A DNA stretch of 64,000 nt from Caballeronia arvi (lineage in GTDB: Bacteria > Pseudomonadota > Gammaproteobacteria > Burkholderiales > Burkholderiaceae). The notes under the pieces are model-generated. The model had not been told where the DNA came from. It was given only the letters and a program-made list of their open reading frames with translations, and did not search any database. The DNA lies in the NCBI RefSeq assembly GCF_001544695.2, contig NZ_FCOM02000005.1:124001-188000 (forward strand), written 5' to 3'. Positions 28,686 to 37,566 of the stretch are shown here, piece after piece (positions within the stretch are counted from its first letter, which is position 1; the number at the start of each line of letters is the position of its first letter). Made by a program: the position numbers and the translations under genes.

Positions 28686-29227
28686 CCGAAACGCACACTT
28701 TGCCGGTGCCGCAGGCGCGCGCGTGGGAAGCGCTCAACGACACGTCGATCCTGAAGATCTGCATACCCGGCTGCGACAGCATCGACGCGGACGGCGAGAA
28801 CGCGTACAACGTCGCGATGACGGCGGCGGTCGGACCGGTGAAGGCGCGCTTCAAGGGAAGAATGGAGCTCACGAACATCGACGCTCCGCATACTTATACG
28901 ATCGTGTTTGAAGGGCAGGGCGGCGCGGCAGGTTTCAGCAAGGGCAGCGCAACCGTGAACCTCGAACCGGGCGACGACGCCGACACCACGACGCTCAGCT
29001 ACACCGCGAACGCGCAGGTAGGCGGCAAGCTCGCGCAGATCGGTTCGCGGCTCGTCGACGGCGCAGCGCGTAAGATTGCGGGAGAGTTTTTCAAGCGGTT
29101 CAGCGCGCAGTTGCAAGGCGGTGAGGCCGCGCCGGAATCGCAGGACTCGTCCGCCGAAGGGGAAAACGGCGGCGAGAAAGAAGAGAAAGGAAAGAAATCA
29201 TGGACAGCGTGGATCTCGAAGTCCTGA
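28676..29227 (+). CDS. coxG: CoxG-family SRPBCC protein
   Basis: A 183-residue protein of the CO dehydrogenase subunit G family (SRPBCC fold): MELTETHTLPVPQARAWEALNDTSILKICIPGCDS, then GPVKARFKGRMELTNID and GGKLAQIGSRLVDGAARKIAGEFFKRF. The C-terminus is a Glu/Gly/Lys-rich tail ending in WTAWISKS. CoxG is thought to anchor or assist the hydroxylase at the membrane. It overlaps the VWA stop by 10 bp and the next gene by 28 bp, so the whole cluster is tightly coupled. Confidence 0.88.
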   Translation: MELTETHTLPVPQARAWEALNDTSILKICIPGCDSIDADGENAYNVAMTAAVGPVKARFKGRMELTNIDAPHTYTIVFEGQGGAAGFSKGSATVNLEPGDDADTTTLSYTANAQVGGKLAQIGSRLVDGAARKIAGEFFKRFSAQLQGGEAAPESQDSSAEGENGGEKEEKGKKSWTAWISKS

Positions 29228-30219
29228 AGAACAGCGCGCGATGGCTCGATGAAGGGCATCGCGTTTTGCTCGTCACGGTGGTGAAGACGTGGGGTTCGTC
29301 GCCGAGGCCGGAGGGCGCGATGCTCGCCGTGCGCGGCGATGGGCATGTGGTCGGCTCGGTGTCGGGCGGTTGCATCGAAGACGATCTGATCGATCGCGTG
29401 CGGCAGCGGGGCATCGAGCAGACGAAGCCCGAGGCGGTGAAATACGGCATCAGCGCGGAAGAGGCGCATCGCTTCGGCTTGCCGTGCGGCGGCACGATTC
29501 AGCTCGTGCTGGAGCCGTTGACGCTTTCCAGCGGGATCGCCGATCTGTGCGCGGCGGTCGAAAGCGGCAGGCTCGTCGCGCGCACGCTCGACATGGCGAC
29601 AGGCGCGGTGCGCCTCGAACCCGCGCAGGCCACCGACGGCGTGCTCTTCGACGACGACCGGCTTCTGACGATCCACGGCCCGCGCTATCGCATGCTGGTG
29701 ATCGGCGCGGGGCAGTTGTCGCGCTATCTGTGCAGCATCGCGGTCGGGCTCGATTATCAGGTGACCGTCTGCGATCCGCGCGAGGAATACACGGACGAGT
29801 GGAACGTGCCGGGTACGACTATCGTTCGCACCATGCCCGACGACACCGTCATGGACATGAAGCTCGACGAGCGCTGTGCGGTGATCGCGCTCACGCACGA
29901 CCCGAAGCTCGACGATCTCGCGTTGATGGAAGCGCTGAAGACGCCTGCGTTCTACGTCGGCGCGCTCGGTTCGCGGCGCAATAACGCGGCGCGCCGCGAG
30001 CGTCTGAAGGAGTTCGATCTCAACGAGGCGGAGCTCGCGCGGCTGCATGGACCGGTGGGGATTTATATCGGCAGCAGGACGCCGCCGGAAATCGCCGTGT
30101 CGATTCTGGCGGAAGTGACGGCGGCGAAGAACGGCGTGTCGCTGCCCGAACTGTTGCAAGTGGAGGGCGCGAAGGCGGCGCGCGAGATCGCGGGCAAGGG
30201 CGAGGTGTGCGGCGTTTGA
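29200..30219 (+). CDS. XdhC-family molybdenum cofactor maturation protein
   Basis: A 339-residue protein that binds molybdopterin cofactor and helps its sulfuration and insertion into Mo hydroxylases. The N-terminal XdhC/CoxI domain (VLLVTVVKTWGSSPRPEGAMLAV, GSVSGGCIEDDLI, FGLPCGGTIQLVLEPL) is followed by a Rossmann XdhC_C domain (MLVIGAGQLSRYLCSIAVGLDYQVTVCDPR, FYVGALGSRRNNAARRERL). Last gene of the operon. Confidence 0.92.
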   Translation: MDSVDLEVLKNSARWLDEGHRVLLVTVVKTWGSSPRPEGAMLAVRGDGHVVGSVSGGCIEDDLIDRVRQRGIEQTKPEAVKYGISAEEAHRFGLPCGGTIQLVLEPLTLSSGIADLCAAVESGRLVARTLDMATGAVRLEPAQATDGVLFDDDRLLTIHGPRYRMLVIGAGQLSRYLCSIAVGLDYQVTVCDPREEYTDEWNVPGTTIVRTMPDDTVMDMKLDERCAVIALTHDPKLDDLALMEALKTPAFYVGALGSRRNNAARRERLKEFDLNEAELARLHGPVGIYIGSRTPPEIAVSILAEVTAAKNGVSLPELLQVEGAKAAREIAGKGEVCGV

Positions 30220-30279
30220 GTGGAGGCTAAATATTACAAAAGCCTGACTAAACGCCGTCTGCACGCGACGGGCGACTAT

Positions 30280-30300
30280 ATAATAATCGTTCTCATTTGC
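30280..30300 (+). promoter_or_regulatory. Fur box upstream of the first PepSY gene
   Basis: The sequence around 30280-30300 (ATAATAATCGTTCTCATT) resembles the Fur consensus of alternating GATAAT units. Its reverse complement begins GCAAATGAGAA, exactly as the box at 33419-33439 near the second PepSY gene. Iron repression is inferred. Confidence 0.6.
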
Positions 30301-30459
30301 GCAGCCGACGGTGGCTGATGCGAAGCCCGTTCCTTCTGCTCAACTCAACATCGAATGTCCGGCAAGTTTCTGACCGGCGATGGCCGGCGCGCCGCAACAC
30401 GCGCCGATGCCTCGTCCGCCGCGCCGCGCGCCACGTGCGATCGCAACGAAAAGCGCCAC

Positions 30460-31578
30460 ATGAGCCAGCGCGCGCTGCGCGTGTGGGCGATCGTGCATCG
30501 CTGGACGAGTCTCGTCTGCACGGCTTTCATGCTGCTGCTTTGTCTGACTGGCCTGCCGCTGGTGTTCGGCCACGAACTCGACATCCTGACCGGCGATGCG
30601 ATTGAAGCGCCCGCGCTGCCCGCATCGCAGGCCGATGCGCGCGCGAGCTACGACGCCGTGCTGCGGTCCGCGTTGAAGGAACATCCCGGCCATGTTCCGC
30701 AATACATGATCTGGGAGCCGGACGAGCCGCTTCTGCCGATCGTCGTGACCGCGGCACGCGCCGATACGCCGCCCGACGACACACTCAGCACCACCGTCGA
30801 CGCCCGCACTGCGCAGCCGCTCGGCATGCCGCCGGGCAAGGGCTCACTCAAGTTCGTGCTGCTGAAACTGCACGTCGACATGTTCGCCGGGCTTTTCGGC
30901 AAGCTCTTTCTCGGCGCGATGGGCGTCGTGTTTCTCGCGGCGATCGTGTCGGGCATCGTCGTGTATTTGCCGTTCTGGCGCAAAGTCGGGCTCGGGCGCG
31001 TGCGGCTGAAGAAGAAGCGGCGCATCGTCTGGCTCGACTGGCATAACGCGATCGGCATGCTGACGCTCGCGTGGGCGCTGCTCGTCGGCGCGACGGGGTC
31101 GATCAACACGCTCGCGGATCTGATGCTCGAGGCCTGGCGCAACGATCAGCTCGCGCAGATGGTCGCGCCGTATCGCGGCCAGCCGCCGGTGACGGTGCGC
31201 GCATCCGTCGACGATGCCGTGAAGACGGCGCAAGACGTCGCGCCGGGCATGATTCCGTCGTTCGTCGCGTTTCCGGGGACGCGCTTCGCGAGTCCGCATC
31301 ACTATGCCGTCTGGATGCGCGGCGACGGCATCCTCACGACGCGCATCATGCGTCCCGTCCTCGTCGATGCATCGACGGGTGCGCTGACGGACTCGCGCGA
31401 ATTGCCGTGGTATCTGAAAGTGCTGCTCGGTTCGCAGCCGTTGCATTTCGGCGATTTCGGCGGGATGCCGCTCAAGATCTTCTGGGCGGCGTTCGATGTG
31501 CTGACGATCGTGGTGCTGGGAAGCGGGCTTTATCTTTGGCTCACGCGGCATAACCCGCGGAAGGGGATTCGTCAGTAG
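30460..31578 (+). CDS. PepSY-associated membrane protein, probable iron-uptake reductase
   Basis: A 372-residue PepSY-TM protein with four predicted membrane helices: after VWAIVHRWTSLVCTAFMLLLCLTGLPLVFGHELD, then AIVSGIVVYLPFW, WHNAIGMLTLAWALLVGATGSI and VLTIVVLGSGLYLWLTRHN. Conserved His residues (VHRW, LHVDMFAG, LDWHNAIG) could bind heme. Relatives often accompany TonB siderophore systems and may reduce ferric iron. I chose 30460 over the ATG at 30355, whose extra 35 residues look non-native. A Fur box lies upstream. Confidence 0.75.
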   Translation: MSQRALRVWAIVHRWTSLVCTAFMLLLCLTGLPLVFGHELDILTGDAIEAPALPASQADARASYDAVLRSALKEHPGHVPQYMIWEPDEPLLPIVVTAARADTPPDDTLSTTVDARTAQPLGMPPGKGSLKFVLLKLHVDMFAGLFGKLFLGAMGVVFLAAIVSGIVVYLPFWRKVGLGRVRLKKKRRIVWLDWHNAIGMLTLAWALLVGATGSINTLADLMLEAWRNDQLAQMVAPYRGQPPVTVRASVDDAVKTAQDVAPGMIPSFVAFPGTRFASPHHYAVWMRGDGILTTRIMRPVLVDASTGALTDSRELPWYLKVLLGSQPLHFGDFGGMPLKIFWAAFDVLTIVVLGSGLYLWLTRHNPRKGIRQ

Positions 31579-31689
31579 GCCATTCGGACGAGATGTCCGT
31601 GCTCTTGCAGGTCGATAGATTGATCAATCCGAAGAGCGCGCCAATGAGGCGCGTTCTGGATTTCAGTCACGTCAATGCAAGAGGCACAG

Positions 31690-32556
31690 ATGTCGAACAA
31701 TCTTTCCAGCAATGAATCGCATCACCTGACATTCGAAAGCATCAAGCAAAGCAGCGACGAAGGCGACTTCTGGCTTGCTCGCGACCTTGCGCCAGTGCTT
31801 TCGTATCAAGACTGGCGTAATTTTCTGCAGGTGATCGAAAAGGCCAGGATCGCCTGTGAGCGCTCTGGGTACGCGGCTGGTGACCATTTCGGTGAAGTCA
31901 CCAAAATGGTCACGCTAGGTTCCGGCGCGAACCGCACGGTCACGGACTACCAGCTTTCCCGCTACGCCTGCTATCTGATCGTCCAGAACGGCGACCCGTC
32001 AAAGCCGGTGATCGCCAACGGGCAAACGTATTTCGCGATTCAGACGCGCCGTCAGGAACTACACGACAACCGAGCGTTCGGCGGCCTGTCCGAGGATCGG
32101 CAACGCCTGATGCTCCGTGGCGAACTCATGCGCCACAACAAGGCGCTCAGCGCGGCCGCACGCGTCGCGGGAGTGACGACCACCGTCGATTACGCGGTGT
32201 TCCAGGATCACGGTTACAAGGGGCTCTATGGAGGCTTGGGCAATCGCGACATCCACGCCAGAAAACGCTTGAAGAAGAGCCAAAAAATTCTCGATCACAT
32301 GGGAAGCACTGAACTTGCCGCCAACCTGTTCCGCGCGACTCAGACGGAAGACAAGCTTCGGCGCGACGGCGTCAGCGGAAAGCAGATGGCCAACCAAACT
32401 CACTTCGATGTGGGAAGAAAGGTCCGCGACACCATCTGCGAACTTGGAGGCACGATGCCAGAAGCGCTGCCCACGCCGACGACGAGCATTCAGCAGATCG
32501 AGCGGGCTCAGAAGAAGTTGGCAAAGAAGGGGAACGCGAACGAAAACGCTGGTTAA
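31690..32556 (+). CDS. dinD: DNA damage-inducible protein D
   Basis: A 288-residue DinD homologue with the BRO-N-like N-terminal region (DFWLARDLAPVLSYQDWRNFLQVIEKARIACE), the conserved VTKMVTLGSGANR and YQLSRYACYLIVQNGDPSKPVIANGQTYFAIQTRRQEL. E. coli DinD inhibits RecA filament pairing and is SOS-induced; I found no LexA-like box here. AGAGGC lies before the ATG at 31690. Codon use is less GC-rich than the flanking genes, and it separates two Fur-box PepSY genes, which suggests horizontal insertion. Confidence 0.88.
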   Translation: MSNNLSSNESHHLTFESIKQSSDEGDFWLARDLAPVLSYQDWRNFLQVIEKARIACERSGYAAGDHFGEVTKMVTLGSGANRTVTDYQLSRYACYLIVQNGDPSKPVIANGQTYFAIQTRRQELHDNRAFGGLSEDRQRLMLRGELMRHNKALSAAARVAGVTTTVDYAVFQDHGYKGLYGGLGNRDIHARKRLKKSQKILDHMGSTELAANLFRATQTEDKLRRDGVSGKQMANQTHFDVGRKVRDTICELGGTMPEALPTPTTSIQQIERAQKKLAKKGNANENAG

Positions 32557-32565
32557 CGACGCGAG

Positions 32566-32595
32566 GACCATTTTGATGAAGCCATCAAAATGGTC
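32566..32595. repeat. Perfect 13-bp hairpin downstream of dinD
   Basis: GACCATTTTGATG (32566-32578), loop AAGC, CATCAAAATGGTC (32583-32595). It lies 10 bp past the dinD stop, between convergent genes, and has no T run. The tail AAAATGGTCAC also occurs inside dinD at 31903-31913, within another near-perfect hairpin. Confidence 0.7.
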
Positions 32596-32604
32596 ACCCG
32601 CACG

Positions 32605-33330
32605 TCAGATCAACCCGCAAACAATCGCCGCAATCAACGACGCCGCCACGATCACCACGCCCGCCGTGCGCCGCTTGTTCAGCTCGGTCCACAGCAGCAC
32701 GCCCGTCAGCGACAGCAGGATGATGCTGCCCGCGAAAGTATCGATGAGCAGCACCCAGCCCACGCTCAGGCCCACGCCCTTGTGCAGGTTGGTCATCATC
32801 GCGAGGAAGGTGTTTTCGGTGCGCTTCACCGAGACGAAATTGTTGCCGACCCAGTACTCAGCCTGCACGCTGCCGCCCGGCGATGCCACCATCACCGACC
32901 ATTGCTCCGGCTGCATCGTGCTCTTGTCGCCCCAGCCAACCGGATGTGCCGGCTCGCGCCGCGTCCGGCCGAGATTGCCGTCGAGCTTGAGTTCTTTCTT
33001 GAGCCAGTTGCCCATGTCGCGCGGCGTCTTGAAGCCTTCGGCGGGCAGCGGCATCTGCAATTGCGCAACCTGCGGCTCGCCTGTCGAAATGCGCAGCGGC
33101 GGCGCGCGGTGATTCAGCAGAAAGCCCGTCGTGCCGAACAGCAGCCCAAGCAGCGCGCCCCACAAGCCGATCCAGCCGTGCACCTTGCGCAGCCACTTCA
33201 GGAAAGTCGAGCGGCGCGAGCGATTCTTGCGGACGTATTGTTCGGCATCCTCGACCAGACGGTGCGGACGGTAGCTTGTCGGGCCGCTCGCGACGGGCGG
33301 CTGCGGATTGAGGGTGTCAGGCGCGTTCAC
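32605..33330 (-). CDS. PepSY-associated membrane protein
   Basis: A 241-residue membrane protein: soluble N-terminus, helix IGLWGALLGLLFGTTGFLLNHR, a periplasmic domain, helix GWVLLIDTFAGSIILLSLTGVLLW and a final helix TAGVVIVAASLIAAIVCGLI. WLRKVHGWIG and NLHKGVGLSVGW carry the paired His typical of PepSY-TM proteins. The GTG start at 33330 has GGAGAG upstream. A Fur box about 90 bp upstream suggests iron control like that of its convergent relative at 30460. Confidence 0.78.
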   Translation of the reverse strand: MNAPDTLNPQPPVASGPTSYRPHRLVEDAEQYVRKNRSRRSTFLKWLRKVHGWIGLWGALLGLLFGTTGFLLNHRAPPLRISTGEPQVAQLQMPLPAEGFKTPRDMGNWLKKELKLDGNLGRTRREPAHPVGWGDKSTMQPEQWSVMVASPGGSVQAEYWVGNNFVSVKRTENTFLAMMTNLHKGVGLSVGWVLLIDTFAGSIILLSLTGVLLWTELNKRRTAGVVIVAASLIAAIVCGLI

Positions 33331-33418
33331 GCGTCTCTCCGAATTCGGGCGTTGGCAGGCAAAGCCGCGCCGCGATCGGCACAACGCGATTCAGACGCGG
33401 CGATCGACAATAGGCGGG

Positions 33419-33439
33419 CAAATGAGAATCGTTATCATT
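33419..33439 (-). promoter_or_regulatory. Fur box upstream of the second PepSY gene
   Basis: AAATGAGAATCGTTATCATT at 33420-33439 matches the Fur consensus (interrupted GATAATGATAATCATTATC) closely. It lies about 90 bp before the GTG start on the minus strand. Confidence 0.75.
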
Positions 33440-33516
33440 GCATGGCCCGACACGCTTTTCAACGTTTTGCGATTGCCTGACAGTCTGCGAATGTCACGAA
33501 AAATTTCAGACAGCCT

Positions 33517-34557
33517 TCAGACAGCCCACAGCGGACCTTCCTGCATCGCGCCGACTTGCTCGCGCAATTCGAGGATGCGGTCTTCCCAGTAGCGCTGCGT
33601 GTTGAACCACGGAAAAGCCGCGGGAAACGCGGGATCGTTCCAGCGGCGCGCAAGCCACGCCGAGTAGTGAATCAGGCGCAGCGTGCGCAACGCTTCGGTC
33701 AGATGCAGCTCGCGCGGATCGAATTCGCAGAAGTCTTCGTAACCGGCGAGCAAATCCGCCAGCGCGCGCGATGCGTCCGCGCGTCCGGCCGGCAGCAGCA
33801 GCCATAGATCCTGAATCGCCGGGCCCATGCGGCTGTCGTCGAAATCGACGAAATGCGGGCCCGCGTCCGTCCACAGCACATTGCTCGGATGGCAGTCGCC
33901 GTGCAGACGCAGATGCCGCACGTCGCCGGCGCGATCGAAGCATTGCGCGACGCCGTCGAGCGCCATCGACACGACGGCTTCCCACGCTTCACGCACATCG
34001 CGCGGGACGAAGCCGTGCGTCAGCAGAAACTCGCGCGGCTCGTGGCCGAACGTGGCGATATCGAGCGTCGGCCGTTCGCGATACGGCTCGATCGCGCCCA
34101 CCGCGTGAATGCGCCCGATGAAGCGCCCGAGCCATTCGAGCGTGTCGCTGCGGTCGAGATCGGGCGCGCGGCCGCCGCGCCGCTCGAAGACGGAAAAGCG
34201 GAAGCCGTCGAACTCGTGCAGCGTGACGCCATCGAACGCGCGCGCCGGAACCGCCGGGATCTCGCGCGCGGTAAGGCTTGAGACGAACGCATGCTCTTCA
34301 AGAATCGCCTCGTTCGACCATCGTTTCGGACGATAAAACTTCGCGACGACCGGCGCGCCGTCTTCGACGCCCACCTGATAGACGCGGTTCTCGTAACTGT
34401 TGAGCGGCAGCAGGCGGCCATCGGTGCGTGCGCCCGCGGGCATCAATACGCGGTCGACTGCGTCGAGCACGCGCTCGGGCGTGAGGCCGGAGAAGGGCGG
34501 CGCTTCGCCGTCGTCGGGCAGGGGCGCGCCCTGCGAATCGGGATGGATCGAGTTCAT
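33517..34557 (-). CDS. srkA: Stress-response serine/threonine kinase SrkA (YihE/RdoA)
   Basis: A 346-residue aminoglycoside-phosphotransferase-like kinase. Signatures: LNSYENRVYQVGVEDG, VAKFYRPKRWSNEAILEEHAF, the catalytic loop LHGDCHPSNVLW and the metal-binding FVDFDDSRMGPAIQDLWLLL. This is the layout of E. coli YihE, which counters stress-induced programmed death and is linked to envelope stress. Start at 34557; a small unknown gene lies 54 bp upstream on the same strand. Confidence 0.92.
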   Translation of the reverse strand: MNSIHPDSQGAPLPDDGEAPPFSGLTPERVLDAVDRVLMPAGARTDGRLLPLNSYENRVYQVGVEDGAPVVAKFYRPKRWSNEAILEEHAFVSSLTAREIPAVPARAFDGVTLHEFDGFRFSVFERRGGRAPDLDRSDTLEWLGRFIGRIHAVGAIEPYRERPTLDIATFGHEPREFLLTHGFVPRDVREAWEAVVSMALDGVAQCFDRAGDVRHLRLHGDCHPSNVLWTDAGPHFVDFDDSRMGPAIQDLWLLLPAGRADASRALADLLAGYEDFCEFDPRELHLTEALRTLRLIHYSAWLARRWNDPAFPAAFPWFNTQRYWEDRILELREQVGAMQEGPLWAV

Positions 34558-34611
34558 CCCGGCATTGTGCCGCGCTCGGGCGCGGACGGCATCAGCGCAT
34601 CGAGCGGTTTC

Positions 34612-34824
34612 TCAATGAACGACCGTATTCGACGGGCGCACGACGTCGCCCGTATCGATGAGATCTTCGAGAAAAAACGGCTCCGTATTGAGCAGCTTGG
34701 TGACGCCGGGCTCGCCCGCGTACCACGCGACCATCGCCATGTCGCCGAGAATGCGCATGACGATGCCGCGCGCGCCCTGAGGCACGGCAATATGCACGGA
34801 GCGGACAATCGAACCGATTTGCAT
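34612..34824 (-). CDS. Small conserved-looking hypothetical protein
   Basis: A 70-residue protein, MQIGSIVRSVHIAVPQGARGIVMRILGDMAMVAWYAGEPGVTKLLNTEPFFLEDLIDTGDV..., with alternating hydrophobic strands that suggest a small beta-barrel of the SH3/KOW kind. The codon pattern fits a real gene, and GGGGA lies upstream of the ATG. I do not recognise the family. It may be co-transcribed with srkA. Confidence 0.6.
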   Translation of the reverse strand: MQIGSIVRSVHIAVPQGARGIVMRILGDMAMVAWYAGEPGVTKLLNTEPFFLEDLIDTGDVVRPSNTVVH

Positions 34825-35147
34825 GATGAATCCCCGTTTCAGCGCCGGCTGAGAATAAAGCGCCGGTCAAGTATTTTCACCAAGCACAGGCTTTTCACGG
34901 CTCGTGCACCAGACTGTTCGCCGCTTCTTTATTGCGGCAAGCGCGACATGCGCCGTTTTCATGAACGATTGTGCTTCCACTTTAACGCAACGCGGCGCGT
35001 CGGCGCGATGCCAATCGCCGCGTTATGTTGTCGATCGCAGACGGCTCGCAGTAAATATGGGTGATCGACGCCGGAAAGCGGCTGCCGTATCAGGCAAAAC
35101 CCTAGGATCGGCGTATCGTTGAGGGTTTTTCAGCGGAGACTTCAGAC
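34825..35147. promoter_or_regulatory. Divergent intergenic region before the MFS gene
   Basis: About 320 bp. On the right side, AAAACCCT (35096-35103) can pair with AGGGTTTT (35122-35129) to form an 18-nt-loop hairpin just before GGAG and the GTG start of the transporter gene. Otherwise no gene or repeat was recognised. Confidence 0.4.
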
Positions 35148-36410
35148 GTGAACGCATCGCCGGCGCCGCAGCGCCCGAATTCCGGCGGCAACGCAGACCG
35201 CGCCGCCGACGCCGCGCCGTATCTCGAACGCGGATCGCGCGCCTACTGGCGTGCGTCGCTTGCGCTGCTGTTCGCCGGTTACGCGACGTTCTCGCTGCTG
35301 TATTGCGTGCAGCCGCTCCTGCCCGAGTTCACGAAAGCGTTCGGCGTGAGTCCGGCGGTGAGCGCGCTGTCGGTGTCGGTGAGCACGGCGGCGCTGGCGA
35401 TCTCCATTTTCATCGCGGGATTCGTGTCGGAGAGCTGGAGCCGTCATCGGCTGATGACGCTGTCGCTGCTCGCATCGTCGGTGCTGACGGTCGTCGCCGC
35501 CGTGCTGCCCGACTGGCACGCGCTGCTCATCGTGCGTGCGCTCGAAGGTTTCGCGCTCGGCGGCGTGCCCGCGGTCGCGATGGCCTATCTCGCGGAGGAG
35601 GTGCATCCCGAAGGCCTCGGCCTCGCGATGGGTCTTTACGTTGGCGGCACGGCCATCGGCGGGATGGCGGGGCGCGTCATCAGCGGCATCCTCGCGGATT
35701 TGTTCGGCTGGCGCATCGCGATCGGCGGAATCGGCGTGCTCGGTCTGCTGGCAACGCTTGCCTTTCGCTCGCTGCTGCCGCCGTCGCGACGCTTCGAGCC
35801 GCGCCGCGGCGTCGGGTTCGCGCACCATCGGCGGTCGCTTGCGGGGCATTTGCGGCACGGCGGCCTGCCGTTTCTGTTTCTGATCGGCTTCGTGCTGATG
35901 GGCAGCTTCGTCACGCTCTACAACTATGTCGGCTACCGGCTGCTCGGCGCGCCGTTCCGGCTCAATCAGACACAGATCGGCGCGATCTTCACCGTCTATC
36001 TGACTGGCGTCGTCGCGTCGCCGTGGTCCGGCAAGATGGCCGATGCGTTCGGGCGCGGCCGCGTGCTGATCGCGAGTCTCGTCTTGATGATGCTCGGCAT
36101 CGCGCTGACCGTGTCGAACTCCGTGCCGGTGATCATCGCCGGCATTGCCTGTCTGACGTTCGGTTTCTTCGCGGGGCATTCGGTCGCGAGCGGCTGGGTC
36201 GGGCGGCTCGCGGCGCACGCGAAAGGGCAGGCCGCCGCGCTTTATCTGCTCGCGTATTACCTCGGATCGAGCCTGATCGGATGGTACGGCGGGCACTTCT
36301 GGACCGCGTTCGGCTGGACGGGCGTCGCCGGATTGATCGGCGGGTTGCTGCTTGTCGGCCTGGCGGGCGCGGCTTACCTGAACCGACGCGAGCGCGCAGT
36401 CGTCGCGTGA
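35148..36410 (+). CDS. MFS transporter, YnfM-like
   Basis: A 420-residue transporter with 12 predicted helices and a soluble N-terminal extension of about 38 residues. It begins its membrane part with WRASLALLFAGYATFSLLYCVQPLLPEFTKAFGVSPAVSAL, the start pattern of the YnfM/arabinose-efflux-like group, and shows the loop 2-3 motif ESWSRHRLMTLS. The substrate is unknown. GTG start at 35148 with GGAG about 10 bp upstream. Confidence 0.88.
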   Translation: MNASPAPQRPNSGGNADRAADAAPYLERGSRAYWRASLALLFAGYATFSLLYCVQPLLPEFTKAFGVSPAVSALSVSVSTAALAISIFIAGFVSESWSRHRLMTLSLLASSVLTVVAAVLPDWHALLIVRALEGFALGGVPAVAMAYLAEEVHPEGLGLAMGLYVGGTAIGGMAGRVISGILADLFGWRIAIGGIGVLGLLATLAFRSLLPPSRRFEPRRGVGFAHHRRSLAGHLRHGGLPFLFLIGFVLMGSFVTLYNYVGYRLLGAPFRLNQTQIGAIFTVYLTGVVASPWSGKMADAFGRGRVLIASLVLMMLGIALTVSNSVPVIIAGIACLTFGFFAGHSVASGWVGRLAAHAKGQAAALYLLAYYLGSSLIGWYGGHFWTAFGWTGVAGLIGGLLLVGLAGAAYLNRRERAVVA

Positions 36411-36638
36411 AATCGAAAGGCGGTTGAAATACGCCGGATCTAAGGGTTTTCCGCGCTCACTTAAAAATGGGCGCGTGTAAGTCCTTGTCGCGCAAGGCAT
36501 TCGGACACCAGCGTCCGTCTCTCATCGCACGAAGCCGCGCCGACGAGTCTCGCGGAGCGGCCTATACTCGAATCGTCGAGGCGGTCTCTTATCGCGCGAC
36601 GATCAAAAAGCCAGAAGCAGGACGATGGGAGACGCACA

Positions 36639-36821
36639 ATGACGTACTTCACGATCGGCGACTTCATTCTGATCATCCCGATGGCGCTCGCTGGCGCCCT
36701 GTTTCTCGGGGCCATTCCTTGCGCGACACATTTCAAGAACAACGTGCTGCGCGTCTTCGGCGCGCTACTCGGTGTGCTTGCCGCGTTCCTGCTCGTAGAA
36801 GGATTGCCCGCGCTGATATGA
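36639..36821 (+). CDS. Small membrane protein
   Basis: A 60-residue protein with two hydrophobic segments, FILIIPMALAGALFLGAIPCA and FGALLGVLAAFLLVEGLPAL, separated by HFKNNVLR. GGGAG precedes the ATG at good spacing. No family recognised. It reads toward the convergent dienelactone hydrolase gene. Confidence 0.65.
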   Translation: MTYFTIGDFILIIPMALAGALFLGAIPCATHFKNNVLRVFGALLGVLAAFLLVEGLPALI

Positions 36822-36861
36822 CGAGCGCGCCGTTCAGGCGCGCCCGCTCAAGCAGTTTCTG

Positions 36862-37566
36862 TTACAGATGCTCGCCGAGGAAGCTCAGCGTGCGCCCGTG
36901 TGCGAGCGCCGATGCCTTCGCGTTGTACGATGCACGATCACCGCAGTTGAAGCCGTGATCGGCCTGCGGATACACGTAGAGTTCTGAATCCTTGCGGCCT
37001 GCGAACGTGTGGCGCACGGCATCGACTGCGTCGGCGGGAATGTGCGCGTCGAGCTCGCCGTAGTGGAACTGCATCGGCACCTTGACCTGATCGGCTTTGT
37101 CGAGCGCGTTCTGAATGCCGCCGCCGTAATAGGCCACGGCGAGATCCACCGAACCCTGCGCCGCCGCGAGATAGGCGAGACGTCCGCCGAAGCAATAGCC
37201 GATCGCCGCGACCTTGCCCGTCACTTCGGGCAGTGCGCGCAGCGCTTTCGCCGCCGCGCCGACATCCGCGACCGCGGCATTCGCATCGGTCTTTTGCAGC
37301 AGCTCCATCGCCTTTTGCCGATCCGCGCCTTCGTAGCCCAGCTCGACGCGCGGTTGGGTGCGCCAGAAGACATCCGGCGCGAGCGCGACATAGCCATCGG
37401 CGGCGTATTGATCGGCGACGCTGCGGATGTGGCCGTTCACCCCGAAGATCTCCTGCAGGATGATGACGGCGGGCCCGGCGCCCGTCTTGGGCAGCGCGAG
37501 ATAGCCCTGGAAGCTGCCGCCATCGGCGGGAATGTCGATCCAGCGGGAAGTCACGGAAACGGTCAC
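36862..37566 (-). CDS. Dienelactone hydrolase family protein
   Basis: A 234-residue alpha/beta hydrolase. The nucleophile is Cys in AAIGYCFGGRLAYLAA, the family Glu is in ILQEIFGVNGHI, and the catalytic His is in PQADHGFNCGDR. Carboxymethylenebutenolidase activity in chloroaromatic degradation is the named function, but many paralogues are general esterases, and no degradation genes lie nearby. GTG start at 37566 follows AAGGAGTTCGAC; the longer frame upstream is not supported. Confidence 0.88.
   Translation of the reverse strand: MTVSVTSRWIDIPADGGSFQGYLALPKTGAGPAVIILQEIFGVNGHIRSVADQYAADGYVALAPDVFWRTQPRVELGYEGADRQKAMELLQKTDANAAVADVGAAAKALRALPEVTGKVAAIGYCFGGRLAYLAAAQGSVDLAVAYYGGGIQNALDKADQVKVPMQFHYGELDAHIPADAVDAVRHTFAGRKDSELYVYPQADHGFNCGDRASYNAKASALAHGRTLSFLGEHL

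Noticed and set aside
31579..31689. LexA box upstream of dinD
   Set aside because: No sequence close to CTGT-N8-ACAG was found; only an unrelated palindrome GATTGATCAATC at 31618-31629.
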